This document shows, piece after piece, positions 36,488 to 46,019 of a DNA stretch of 64,000 nt. This DNA comes from Clostridium collagenovorans DSM 3089 (lineage in GTDB: Bacteria; Bacillota; Clostridia; Clostridiales; Clostridiaceae). How positions within the stretch are numbered: the first letter of the stretch is position 1; each line of letters starts with the position of its first letter. The notes beneath the pieces were generated by a model, which ran no database searches, was not told the DNA's origin, and saw only the letters and a list, made by a program, of their open reading frames with translations. The DNA lies in contig NZ_FQXP01000004.1 of the NCBI RefSeq assembly GCF_900130005.1, positions 136,703-200,702 on the forward strand. The letters are read 5' to 3'. A program made the position numbers and the translations under genes.

Positions 36488-37235
36488 TGTTTTTTTCACC
36501 CCAAAAACAAAATAATGATATTCCAATAAATAATAAGATAGCTTCGTATATTAAAAGGTTAGCAATGGTCAAATATAAGTTATATGATATATCAAATAAA
36601 ATAGAAACATTTAAATTAAAGATATCATTTATACCAAACACATAGAATATAGTTCCAGAAATCAAAACATATACAAATGGAACTATTATTGTAAGATACT
36701 TATTTTTAACTACCTTAGAAAGTCCCATAGAGAAAGTTGAAAATACAATACTGGAAAGCATTGTTACTAAAAGCACGATACCTATATATCCTATTTTGGA
36801 TATAAAAAATACTTCATGGAAGGCTCCTACCACTTCTATTTCAGTACCATTTATGCCATGTCTTAAAATAAGAAAACTTAACATTATTATTTGCGGAATT
36901 ACTATAGTAAAAGCACTTACCATGGCATTAACAATTAATCTGACCTTAAGATAATCTTTTCTTTTTATTTTTATAAAGAGAAATTTTGAAATTCCAGATG
37001 TCTCATCTTCTATGTATTTAGTCGAGCTTGGAAGGCAACATATAATAGGTGCTAATAATGGCAATAGGTATATGTTACTTCGTATAAAAAATATTGTTCC
37101 ATCTGAATTAGGGTATGGAAATTTACAATCAGACACATATGGTATTAATAGTGATACCATAACCATTATCATAGCCATTAAGTTTATTTTAGAAAAAAAA
37201 CATCTTTTTACTTCATATTTTACATAATTATTCAC
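36477..37235 (-). CDS. ABC-2-like permease subunit
   Basis: 252 residues, GTG start with AGGAGG 7 bases upstream. Six predicted helices and an external loop (about 40-75). It is first of the transporter genes, separated from the secreted-peptide gene by a terminator that could be partly read through. Confidence 0.7.
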   Translation of the reverse strand: MNNYVKYEVKRCFFSKINLMAMIMVMVSLLIPYVSDCKFPYPNSDGTIFFIRSNIYLLPLLAPIICCLPSSTKYIEDETSGISKFLFIKIKRKDYLKVRLIVNAMVSAFTIVIPQIIMLSFLILRHGINGTEIEVVGAFHEVFFISKIGYIGIVLLVTMLSSIVFSTFSMGLSKVVKNKYLTIIVPFVYVLISGTIFYVFGINDIFNLNVSILFDISYNLYLTIANLLIYEAILLFIGISLFCFWGEKNSEE

Positions 37236-37287
37236 ATAAAAACCTCCTTGAAATTATTGAATGATATTTTAAAAATATAATTAATAG

Positions 37288-37350
37288 AAAAAACCATAGT
37301 AAAATATTTTTTATTATACTTAAGATAATTAAAATAGTTACTATGGTTTT
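37288..37350 (-). terminator. Terminator between the peptide gene and the ABC genes
   Basis: Arms AAAACCATAGTAA and TTACTATGGTTTT, with a 35-base loop and T6 on the minus strand. The position suggests high expression of the peptide and lower read-through expression of the transporter. Confidence 0.65.
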
Positions 37351-37398
37351 CAATTATACTTTCAATATTAACTTTAAAAATACAAATACCTTAGTAAA

Positions 37399-37809
37399 TT
37401 AAGGAGTGTATGTCCCGCTAACAAACATTTTATGGTATACAGTTGGACCAGTTTTAATACCTAATCCAATGTTAGTACCGATTAAAGCAGATGCATGAGA
37501 TTCATTAACATAATATGCATACTTTGGTCCTGTACCATGTGCGGAGGATCTATTCGTTTCATCACTAGTTATAGAGTTTCCGATTTTATATCCCCAGAAG
37601 TCATATCTGTCTCCAGAATCTACATGGGTAACATTATTAACTAAGGCTGGATATTTAGAATCTTTTTTTACATTTCCGATTCCATGACTTCCAGTAGCAT
37701 TTAGTGTTATTCCATATTGAGCTGTTGCAGCAAATGCTGAGATAGCAGAAAGTGAAACTCCACCAGCGATTAAAAGTGATAAAAATAATTTGATTTTCTT
37801 ATTTTTCAT
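37399..37809 (-). CDS. Small secreted protein, DUF2712/bacteriocin-like
   Basis: 136 residues with a classic signal peptide (basic start, hydrophobic core, AFA cleavage after residue 27). The mature part (about 109 residues) has no Cys and is rich in G, S, T, Y, N and H. It resembles the small exported DUF2712-type proteins and, in operon layout, lactococcin-972-type peptides encoded with their own ABC transporters. I cannot prove toxin activity. It is the first gene of the operon, with a strong promoter-proximal iteron set upstream. Confidence 0.7.
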   Translation of the reverse strand: MKNKKIKLFLSLLIAGGVSLSAISAFAATAQYGITLNATGSHGIGNVKKDSKYPALVNNVTHVDSGDRYDFWGYKIGNSITSDETNRSSAHGTGPKYAYYVNESHASALIGTNIGLGIKTGPTVYHKMFVSGTYTP

Positions 37810-37913
37810 AGTTGTATCCCCTTATGAATATTTATTTTAACACTTGAAGAATACTAAGTGTTAATTGCAAAAACTTAATAATATATATTTTATAAATTTA
37901 CAAATGTTATAAA

Positions 37914-37946
37914 ACGAAATTTAATTGGAATTTAATTGGAATTTAA
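37914..37946 (-). repeat. Three 11-bp iterons upstream of the secreted-protein gene
   Basis: On the minus strand, TTAAATTCCAA occurs twice exactly, followed by TTAAATTTCGT, in immediate tandem about 105 bases before the start codon. The 11-base period places them on one face of the helix. A separate inverted repeat AACACTT ... AAGTGTT (about 37839-37863) lies between them and the gene. Confidence 0.7.
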
Positions 37947-38277
37947 TGAGTCAAATACACTATAATTGATTTTATGATAAAATAACGATTTAAATTCGGA
38001 TGAAATTTATTACATTATGAATTATATTTGGCAATTATATTGTATAAATTTTAGATAATATTGTCAATAGTTTTTTAAAAATAAAATCATAAAGACTATG
38101 TTATAGAGTAAATATGTAAAATATTAATATTTAATCTAAAAGAAGTGAAATAGTTATAATAATCCCATAACATAAAACTTATCCTTATTACATATTATGT
38201 GATATTATATAAATAAATATAAAAAATATATATTATAGGAATGGATTATAAAATTAGTTAAAGGAATAAGTGGTGGG

Positions 38278-39534
38278 ATGGATTTAATATACAAATTTAA
38301 GGATATTACAGAGGAGAATATTACGAAATGGTATAGTCTAAGTGGTGATGAGTTTTGTAATATGAAACCCTATACATTAGACGAAAAATTAAGTATAGAA
38401 AAAGAGATACTGTATTCTATAGATGGAAGCTTTGGAACTTTAAATGAATTTCCAGAAGAAGAAGAGAAAAGAAAAAAGTGGGTAAAGGATTTTACTTCTT
38501 TAATAGAAAGCCAGTTTAGGGGTATAAGTATACTTGATGAGGAGTTAAAGGATTATTTTCTTTCTTCTGGTATTGGAGAGGCAATAAAAAAGTTTTTATG
38601 TAGGGCTGTTAAGGAAGAGGAAACTCTTACTATAGAAAATATAATGCAAGCAATGAAGAACTTCATAGTCATGAATATAATCCAATTGATATTAGGAAAG
38701 GACGTTGAAGTTACGGAATCGGCTTATGCATATAGTATGTTGTATCCGTACACTGATAATTATTTAGATGATCCTTTATTAAATAGCAATATGAAGACAA
38801 AGATAAATGAAAGACTTTATAAAAAGCTTAAGGGTGAAGAAATAAGTAGTAATAATATATATGAAGATAAGCTTTTTTCCTTAGTTGATAATATAGAATC
38901 TCAATATTCAAGAGAGGCCTTTGAAGAGGTCTTTGAAAGTTTAGTGCTTATCCATGAAGCGCAAGTAAGAAGTCTTATCCAACAGGAAAATATAATTCCT
39001 TTTCAAAATGACATTATCTCTATAAGTTTCTCTAAGGGAGGCACTTCAGTATTAGCAGATGGGTATTTAGTTGCAGGTGAATTAAGTGAAAATGCAATAA
39101 GATTTTTACTTGGTTATGGAGTTGTGCTTCAACTAGGTGATGATATTCAAGATATAAAAAGTGATAAATTAAGCAATAGTAATACTATATTTTCTATATT
39201 GGCTGGGAAATATAATTTAGAAGCACTTACTAATAAACTATTTAGGTTTATAGATAATTTAGTGTCCATAGATTTACAAAGTATGGATTTTGAAAAAAAG
39301 GAACTTATGACAAAATTCATAAGAGAAAATAGCTTTTTACTTGTATTATATTCTGTATGTAGAAGTAAAACATACTTTGAAAGAAGGTATATTAAAGAGC
39401 TTGAAAGATATTTACCTGTTAGAGTTAAGTTTTTAAAGATGGTGGATAAGAAGATTAAAAAGCAATCTAAGAGGTTTAAAAAGAACTTTAGTGAAGAAGA
39501 TTTTAAGCTTATATGCAAGTATTTAGAAGAATAA
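38278..39534 (+). CDS. Class 1 isoprenoid-fold enzyme (polyprenyl synthase-like), function unknown
   Basis: 418 residues, all-helical. It has two acidic patches where class I prenyl/terpene synthases bind magnesium: D160 with D164/D165 (TDNYLDDP) and D288/D289/D292 (LGDDIQDIKSD). The spacing of about 125 residues fits the fold. The first motif differs from the normal DDxxD. It is longer than usual prenyltransferases and has a charged N-terminus. It is alone: no MEP-pathway or quinone genes are near. The ribosome site (AAGGAATAAGTGGTGGG) is imperfect. Confidence 0.75.
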   Translation: MDLIYKFKDITEENITKWYSLSGDEFCNMKPYTLDEKLSIEKEILYSIDGSFGTLNEFPEEEEKRKKWVKDFTSLIESQFRGISILDEELKDYFLSSGIGEAIKKFLCRAVKEEETLTIENIMQAMKNFIVMNIIQLILGKDVEVTESAYAYSMLYPYTDNYLDDPLLNSNMKTKINERLYKKLKGEEISSNNIYEDKLFSLVDNIESQYSREAFEEVFESLVLIHEAQVRSLIQQENIIPFQNDIISISFSKGGTSVLADGYLVAGELSENAIRFLLGYGVVLQLGDDIQDIKSDKLSNSNTIFSILAGKYNLEALTNKLFRFIDNLVSIDLQSMDFEKKELMTKFIRENSFLLVLYSVCRSKTYFERRYIKELERYLPVRVKFLKMVDKKIKKQSKRFKKNFSEEDFKLICKYLEE

Positions 39535-39600
39535 ATATAATTTTAAATAAAAAATCATAATTACAATTAAAGATTTGAATTAGTATGGGTAATAATTATT

Positions 39601-39657
39601 AATAAAGTTCCTACTTAAACTGTAACATGAAGAGATAGTTTGAGCAGGAGCTTTATT
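39601..39657 (+). terminator. Terminator after the isoprenoid-fold gene
   Basis: Imperfect 21-base arms AATAAAGTTCCTACTTAAAC and GTTTGAGCAGGAGCTTTATT (inner 20 bases shown), followed by a T-rich tail. Confidence 0.65.
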
Positions 39658-40024
39658 TATTATGTTTATAAAATTATTTTAATATATTTTAAATCTTATT
39701 AAGACTTATTTTTAAAGTATTCAGTATATTTATAATTTTCACAAAATATTTTTAAAATTTTCAAAAAATACTATAAAAACATACATAAAGTATCTTTTTT
39801 TTAGTTTTTAAGCAATATTTTATCTTTTTTTCATGATTTTTATGAATATTTTTAATTTTTTATTAATAAAACTATTGTGTTGTTTATTAGAATAGTATAC
39901 AATAATTTCTATAAAACATTATTAAAGTATATTTAGGTATTTAATTTAAAAACTTTAATATATTTGTTATTTTAGTTGAAGGATATTTTTGGTGTATAAA
40001 ACCTTGAATTTTCTGATAATTAAT

Positions 40025-40075
40025 ACTTGTTATTTCAATGAATATTACACAATGATATTTATTGAAATAACAAGT
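40025..40075 (+). repeat. 21-bp-stem hairpin in the oppA leader
   Basis: The left arm begins ACTTGTTATTTCAATG and runs 40025-40045; the right arm is 40055-40075. All pairs are Watson-Crick except one G-U. The loop is TACACAATG. There is no T-run behind it, so it is not a simple terminator. Confidence 0.75.
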
Positions 40076-40315
40076 TGATATTAAAACTTCCTATTATTAA
40101 ATAAAAATATTTATGGTAAATCTATATTTAAGGCTACAATAATATATTTTTAACTAAAAGTATTTTGCTTTACCTTGCAAGCTCACTTATTAAGTAGTTT
40201 GATGTCTATTAAGTTTTTTTAGATTTTGCACATTGTTTTCTGATTTTTATAAATTTTAGAAATTCAATGTTCATATAATTTTAAAATGGATTTTAACTTT
40301 TGGAGGTAACTATTA

Positions 40316-42049
40316 ATGAAAAGCAAAAAAATTCTTGCTACAATTTTGGCAGTATCAGTACTTTCTACTTCTGCTTTAGTTGGATGCAGCGACAAAAAAG
40401 ATAGTTCTAATGGGGGTACTGGCTCAGCTAGTGGTCAAAAGGATAAAGAGCAATACCTAAATTTATTTGGTGGTGAACCACAAATCCTTGACCCAACAAT
40501 AGCTGGTATAACAACTACATGGCAAGCTGTAGCACCTATCAATGAAGGTTTAACAAGAGTTGAGGGCTCTGAAGAACCTGGTGGACCGGATAAAATAGTA
40601 CCTGGTGTTGCTGAGAGTTGGGAAAGCAATGATGATTCCACAGAATTTACATTTAAATTAAGAAAGGATTCTAAGTGGCAAGATGGAACTCCTGTAACAG
40701 CAAATGATTTTGTATACTCACTTAGAAGAGTTTGTGACCCAAGGGTTGCTTCTGATTATTCATCATTTATATCACCAATTATAAAGGGAGCTAAAGAAGT
40801 TTTAGATTTAACTGGACAAGCTGATGCTACTATAGATGCTGCATTAGAAAATGTCGGGGTGAAAGCTGTAGATGATTATACTTTAAAATTTGAATTAGTG
40901 AAACCTACACCATATTTTTTACAATTTTCTTACTTCCCAACTTTTAGACCTGTTCAAAAGGCAGCTATCGAAAAGTTCGCTGGTAAATATGGTACTGAAG
41001 CTGAAATGACAATGGCAAATGGACCATATATTTTAAGTGAATGGAAACATAATGGTGTATTAGTATATGAAAAAAATCCAAATTATTGGGATAAAGATAA
41101 TGTATTCATTGAAAAAGTAACAAAAACTATAGTGGAGGATGCAAACTCTGCTATGCAAGCTTTATATAATGGGGAAGTTGATAGAGGAAATGTAAATGAT
41201 CCTCAGTGGGTTGGAAAATTTGATTCTTCTGACAAATTTAATATAGAAAAGGTTCCAGCATATGATGTTGAATCCTTAGTATTTAATCTTAAAGAAGACA
41301 GACCTACTGGTAATATTAAAATAAGAAAAGCACTTGCTGCAAGTGTAGATAGAAAAAAATATTCTGAAGATATAAGTAATGGAAACAGCATTCCTGGTTT
41401 CGAATGTGTTCCTGAAAATGTATCTATTGATGGTAAAAGCTATCAGGAGAGACTTGGTAATCCTAAGTATGTAAAAAAACTAATAGATGAAGTAAAAGAT
41501 CCTAAAGCTTTATTAATAGAAGGCATGAAAGAAGCTGGGTTAGGCGATGATCCATCTAAATTAAAAATTTCTATTAATACAAGAGGAGATAATGCTTATT
41601 GTAAAAAGCAAGGAGAATGGTTCCAAAATAAATGGAAAGAAGCTTTAGGAATTAACCTTGAAGTTATATCAAATCAATATCAGATAATGTATGAAAATAT
41701 GCAAAATGGTAATTTTGATATAGCAGTAGGTAGTTGGTTAGCCGACTTTGATGATCCATCAAACTTCTTAGATGTATATGCTTCTGATGGTATTTATTCA
41801 TATTTAAACTTTAATAATAAAGAATATGATGAGAAAATCGAAAAATCTAGATTAGAATTAGATCCTCAAAAGAGAGCTGAATTATTAGGTGAGGCTGAAA
41901 AGATTCTTACTTATGATGAAGTTTTAATAAGTCCTTTTGAGCATTCTTTATATAAAATGTATACTGCTAAATATGTTAAAAATTATAGAGTTCCTGGTTT
42001 AGCAGGTTTCTGTATGGATTATAAGGGTGTTTATACTTCTGGTAGATAA
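40316..42049 (+). CDS. oppA: Oligopeptide ABC transporter substrate-binding lipoprotein
   Basis: A 577-residue SBP family 5 protein. Lipobox STSALVGCS with C24 as lipidation site, then an S/G-rich linker, then the typical fold with LNLFGGEPQILDP, PGVAESWESNDD, FKLRKDSKWQDGTPVTANDFVYSL (split landmarks) and the late IAVGSWLADFDDPSNF. It binds oligopeptides outside the membrane. No permease or ATPase genes follow, so it must work with a transporter encoded elsewhere. Good TTGGAGG ribosome site. Confidence 0.93.
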   Translation: MKSKKILATILAVSVLSTSALVGCSDKKDSSNGGTGSASGQKDKEQYLNLFGGEPQILDPTIAGITTTWQAVAPINEGLTRVEGSEEPGGPDKIVPGVAESWESNDDSTEFTFKLRKDSKWQDGTPVTANDFVYSLRRVCDPRVASDYSSFISPIIKGAKEVLDLTGQADATIDAALENVGVKAVDDYTLKFELVKPTPYFLQFSYFPTFRPVQKAAIEKFAGKYGTEAEMTMANGPYILSEWKHNGVLVYEKNPNYWDKDNVFIEKVTKTIVEDANSAMQALYNGEVDRGNVNDPQWVGKFDSSDKFNIEKVPAYDVESLVFNLKEDRPTGNIKIRKALAASVDRKKYSEDISNGNSIPGFECVPENVSIDGKSYQERLGNPKYVKKLIDEVKDPKALLIEGMKEAGLGDDPSKLKISINTRGDNAYCKKQGEWFQNKWKEALGINLEVISNQYQIMYENMQNGNFDIAVGSWLADFDDPSNFLDVYASDGIYSYLNFNNKEYDEKIEKSRLELDPQKRAELLGEAEKILTYDEVLISPFEHSLYKMYTAKYVKNYRVPGLAGFCMDYKGVYTSGR

Positions 42050-42162
42050 TAAACTCATATTTTGTAAAGTTTTATAATTTAATATTATTTGTAAATTACA
42101 ATCTTAGAAAAGTTATAAAATTTATTAGTATAAGCCAACTATAAATTCAATTATAAATGAAA

Positions 42163-42230
42163 AATCATGCATAATTAGTGCATGGTTTTTTATTATAAAG
42201 AAAAAAGAATATAAAAAAAACCATGCATGT
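42163..42230. terminator. Terminators between oppA and cls
   Basis: AATCATGCAT ... ATGCATGGTT hairpin with T-run for oppA (about 42163-42192), and a second arm AAAAACCATGCATG (about 42215-42230) that can pair with it and serve the opposite gene. Confidence 0.55.
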
Positions 42231-42320
42231 TTATAAAGTATACTTATAAAATCATCTTATAATGAACTGAAATATAAGTATATAATTTATCAATACATGG
42301 TTTTACTAAGTTTAGAATCT

Positions 42321-43751
42321 CTATAGAATAGGAGCTATAAGTCTTATAAGAGCTTCCTTGATTTTAAGACTTCTGCTTCTGTTTTCATAGGTATCAAGAT
42401 CAAGTTTTGTGCAGTAGTTTTGATCCTCTAAGAATATTTTTTCATGTTCACTGGCTATATTTTTATCGTATATAATAGCATTTACTTCGAAGTTAAGTCT
42501 AAAGCTACGTATATCTAAATTTGCAGTACCTACGCTTGATACTGTACCGTCAGAAACAATGGTTTTAGCATGAATAAATCCATTATTGTAGCCGTAGAAT
42601 TTAACTCCAGAGGTTATAAGTTCACCTATACTAGCACTTAAAACCCACGCCATAAAAAAGTGGTCAGGTGTACCAGGAACGATTATTCTTACATCAACTC
42701 CTGATAAAGCAGACATCTTTAATGCCTGTATCATAGGGGCGTCTAAAACCAAATAAGGAGTTTGGATAAATAGATTTTTCTTAGCATTATTTATTATTTT
42801 TAAATAGTTATACTTTATATATTCATCTATATGGTCAGGACCTGAGGATACTATTTGTAGTCCCACATCACCATTTTCTTCGATATCCGGAAAGTACTTA
42901 GGATTCAAGGAGATATCATCCTTTGCGGCATAATCCCAATCAAGCACAAATCTTTTGTTAAGCTCTTTAACAGCATCACCCTTAATACGTAAATGAGTAT
43001 CTCTCCAAAAGGCGAATTGTTTGCCCTTATTAACGTATTCATTTCCTACATTAAAACCACCAACATAGCCAATCTTTCCATCTATAACTACAATTTTTCT
43101 GTGATTCCTATAGTTAATACGTAAATTTACAAAACGAGTTATTCCAGGGAAGAATACAGCAACCTGTATGCCTACGCTTTTCATGTATTTTTCGTGCTGT
43201 CCTCTTGTTGCCTTAGAACCCATTCCATCCATTAAAACTCTAACTTCTACTCCTTCAGCAACCTTTTTTTCTAAAATTTTCATAAGGGAATGTCCAAGGT
43301 CATCTAATCTAAAAATATAATACTCTATATGAATAAAATTTTTAGCATTTTCTAAGTCCTTTAATAGAGATTTAAATTTATTTTCACCATTTATAAAGGT
43401 TTCTACATTATTATTATCTGTGTATTTACATCCTGCAGTTGCATAATTCATTTCAATTAAGTCTTTATAATCATTGCAGCTACTATGAGAGTTACAATCA
43501 ACATTGAATTCAGATTTTAATTTTTTCCTTTTGGTAACATCTACGAAGGTTTTTTCTCTAAATATTTTTTCACGGCTTAGATTTTGTCCTATTGCTAAAT
43601 ACAGTATAAAACCTAATCCTGGTAGGAGAATTAAAATTAGTAGCCAAGCCCAAGTGGTATCGGCAGCTTTCCTTTCAAAAAATATAAGAGAAAATACACA
43701 GGCTATATTTACTACCGTTGCTATTGTTAATAAAACAAAATAAGCATTCAT
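42321..43751 (-). CDS. cls: Cardiolipin synthase (paralog 1)
   Basis: 476 residues: two N-terminal membrane helices (about 3-25 and 34-55), then two phospholipase D motifs, HRKIVVIDG and HAKTIVSDG, both intact. It joins two phosphatidylglycerols to cardiolipin at the membrane. It is very similar to the protein encoded at 49045-50469; the two bracket an ABC exporter set. TAGGAGG lies upstream of the ATG. Confidence 0.95.
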   Translation of the reverse strand: MNAYFVLLTIATVVNIACVFSLIFFERKAADTTWAWLLILILLPGLGFILYLAIGQNLSREKIFREKTFVDVTKRKKLKSEFNVDCNSHSSCNDYKDLIEMNYATAGCKYTDNNNVETFINGENKFKSLLKDLENAKNFIHIEYYIFRLDDLGHSLMKILEKKVAEGVEVRVLMDGMGSKATRGQHEKYMKSVGIQVAVFFPGITRFVNLRINYRNHRKIVVIDGKIGYVGGFNVGNEYVNKGKQFAFWRDTHLRIKGDAVKELNKRFVLDWDYAAKDDISLNPKYFPDIEENGDVGLQIVSSGPDHIDEYIKYNYLKIINNAKKNLFIQTPYLVLDAPMIQALKMSALSGVDVRIIVPGTPDHFFMAWVLSASIGELITSGVKFYGYNNGFIHAKTIVSDGTVSSVGTANLDIRSFRLNFEVNAIIYDKNIASEHEKIFLEDQNYCTKLDLDTYENRSRSLKIKEALIRLIAPIL

Positions 43752-44196
43752 AAATTCCTCCTAGTTAAGTGCCTGTATTTTTATTTAAGTGTCATATTAA
43801 ATTATATCCAATTTTTGAAAAGATAAATTCAAAAGCTTTATTTTACAAGCTATTTTATTATAAGCTATTTCTAAAAATAATATTATTCCATAACTATAAT
43901 TTAAAGTACAAAGAACAAAAATTTTTATAGAAAAGCTAGTAAATTGTAATGTAAAAATTAAAGATTTACATTAGATTACAAATAAATCCTTAGCATAACA
44001 GTGTATACAATAATATTTTAAAGGTTCTTAAACAATTAAATGTGATTCATATCATTATATTCAAAAGTAATTAAAAGGATAAAAAGTTTTATAATTTATT
44101 CATTTAATGTTAACAAAAAAAGGTTTTTTGACACTTAGTTGACACATTAGGCAATTAAAATAATGTAGGAAAGTGAAATTAAAAAGGAGGGTTACC
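43752..44196. other. Divergent promoter region
   Basis: 445 bases between divergent cls and the ABC set. A promoter for the rightward genes is TTGACA (44139-44144), 16 bases, TAATGT (44161-44166). I see no other structure. Confidence 0.5.
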
Positions 44197-45126
44197 ATGT
44201 TAAGGGTTGAAAATATTACAAAAAAATATGGTGATAAAGTTGTTGTAAATAATTTATCCTTTGAACTTCAAAGAGGTGAAGTTTTAGGATTTCTTGGTGC
44301 TAATGGTGCAGGTAAATCAACGACTATGAACATTATTACTGGATACATAGGTGCAAGCAGTGGTAGAGTTCTAATAGATGGTCATGATAGTGTGGATGAG
44401 GTAAATAAAGTTAAAGGACTTATAGGATATCTTCCAGAAAATCCGCCAGTTTACTTAGATATGACCGTTGAAGAATATTTGAAATTTGTTTGTGAACTTA
44501 AGAGGGTTAAGAAAACAGAGATCCATAATGTTCTTGAAGAAATTATGGATTCAGTAAATATTGTTGAGGTAAGAGGACGACTTATTAAAAACTTATCTAA
44601 AGGATATAAGCAAAGAGTAGGCATAGCTCAAGCTATAATTGGAGATCCAGAAATAGTTATTTTTGATGAACCTACTGTTGGATTGGATCCTAAAGAGATT
44701 GTAGAAATTAGAAATTTAATCAAGAAAATAGGAAAAGAAAAAACAGTTATAATTAGTTCTCATATACTTTCTGAGGTGGAAGAGGTATGTGATAAATTAT
44801 TAATCATAAATAAGGGTGAGTTTGTAGCTATAGGAACAAAGGAAGAACTTAAAAAGAAACTTTCTAGTTCTAATAAGATATTCCTTAGAGTTAAGGGAGA
44901 AAAGAAATCTATATTAGAAGTTCTAAACACTATAGATGGAATAAATAGTATTAATGAATTAAAGAGTATTGAAGAAAACTCTTATGATTTCAATTTAGAA
45001 TTAGAGGAAAATAAAGATCCTCGTGAGGATATTTTCTTTAAGTTAGCAGATAAAAAATTACCTATTATGATTATGAATACTGAAAATTTAGATTTAGAAA
45101 ATATATTCTTAAAAATTACAGAATAA
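44197..45126 (+). CDS. ABC transporter ATP-binding protein (GldA-like)
   Basis: 309 residues. Walker A GANGAGKST, Q-loop in YLPENPPVY, signature LSKGYKQRVG, Walker B IVIFDEPTVGLD, and a C-terminal extra domain (about 220-309) seen in GldA/CcmA-like ATPases. ATG at 44197 behind AAGGAGG. It is first of a four-gene operon with GldF-like, GldG-like and DUF4340 proteins. In non-gliding bacteria this set is an uncharacterised exporter. Confidence 0.92.
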   Translation: MLRVENITKKYGDKVVVNNLSFELQRGEVLGFLGANGAGKSTTMNIITGYIGASSGRVLIDGHDSVDEVNKVKGLIGYLPENPPVYLDMTVEEYLKFVCELKRVKKTEIHNVLEEIMDSVNIVEVRGRLIKNLSKGYKQRVGIAQAIIGDPEIVIFDEPTVGLDPKEIVEIRNLIKKIGKEKTVIISSHILSEVEEVCDKLLIINKGEFVAIGTKEELKKKLSSSNKIFLRVKGEKKSILEVLNTIDGINSINELKSIEENSYDFNLELEENKDPREDIFFKLADKKLPIMIMNTENLDLENIFLKITE

Positions 45127-45142
45127 AAAGGGGTAGATTTAA

Positions 45143-46006
45143 TTGTTTATATTATTTAAAAAAGAGTTTAAGGCTTATTTTAATAATGTAATAGCCTATA
45201 TATTTTTAAGTACATTCTTGTTTTTTACTGGAATATACTTTGTGGTTACTAACTTATTTAATATGAATAGTTCTTTTAACTATGTATTAAATGATCTTGT
45301 GCTTATAATTTTATTTATGGTGCCAGTGTTTACTATGAGACTTTTATCTGAGGAGCGAAGAAATAAAACGGATCAATTACTATATACATCTCCTCAAAGT
45401 ATATCAGGAATAGTTTTAGGTAAATATGCAGCTGCCTTTACTTTATTTTTATTAGGAACTTGCATTACTATAATTTATCCTATTATTTTAGGACGATTTG
45501 GTAAATTAGCACTTTCAGAAATTATTTCTAGTTATATAGGATTTATACTTATTGGAGGAACTTTTATATCAATAGGTATGTTAATATCAGCTATTGCAGA
45601 AAGTCAAGTAACAGCAGCAATAGGAACCTTAGGAGCTTTACTTGGGCTTTGGTTTATTGAACCAATTACAAATTCACTTCCTAAGGATGAAGTTTCAGGA
45701 CTTATATTTGTAATAATTTTAGTTATAGCTTTTGCAGCTATAATTTATGTTGCAACTAAGAACATAGTAATTCCTATTATAGTGGGATTAATAGGCACTG
45801 CAGCTTCAGTTATTACATTCTTTGTTAATAAGGCTGTGTTTTCAGGGATTATAACTAAATTTTTTCAATGGTTTGCAATCATTGATAAAAGCTATAGCTT
45901 TAGTGAAGGTTTAATTCCCCTAGCATCAATAGTGTATTATATATCATTTATTTTTATAATGCTACTTTTCACTGTTAGATTAATTGAGAAGAGAAGATGG
46001 AGCTAA
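45143..46006 (+). CDS. ABC-2 permease (GldF-like)
   Basis: 287 residues with six or more membrane helices and the ABC-2 layout (MRLLSEERRNKTDQLLYTSP after helix 2 is typical of GldF/NosY types). TTG start with AAGGGG upstream. It works with the ATPase before it and the large extracellular partner after it. Confidence 0.88.
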   Translation: MFILFKKEFKAYFNNVIAYIFLSTFLFFTGIYFVVTNLFNMNSSFNYVLNDLVLIILFMVPVFTMRLLSEERRNKTDQLLYTSPQSISGIVLGKYAAAFTLFLLGTCITIIYPIILGRFGKLALSEIISSYIGFILIGGTFISIGMLISAIAESQVTAAIGTLGALLGLWFIEPITNSLPKDEVSGLIFVIILVIAFAAIIYVATKNIVIPIIVGLIGTAASVITFFVNKAVFSGIITKFFQWFAIIDKSYSFSEGLIPLASIVYYISFIFIMLLFTVRLIEKRRWS

Positions 46007-46019
46007 GGGAGGAATTTTC

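Larger units (their letters stand above)
39535..40315 (+). other. Long AT-rich leader/intergenic region before oppA
   Basis: 780 bases without a gene. It begins with a terminator (arms 39601-39621 and 39637-39657). At 40025-40075 there is an unusually long hairpin: 21 pairs, 9-base loop. The rest is extremely AT-rich. The promoter for the oligopeptide-binding gene must lie here. Confidence 0.6.

Noticed and set aside
1078..37946. Direct link between the LytTR system and the iterons of the secreted-peptide operon
   Set aside because: The 11-base tandem spacing is not the usual LytTR pair spacing and the loci are 36 kb apart; nothing in the sequence ties them together.
40316..42049. A complete opp operon
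   Set aside because: No permease or ATPase gene follows; the next gene is the divergently placed cls on the other strand.
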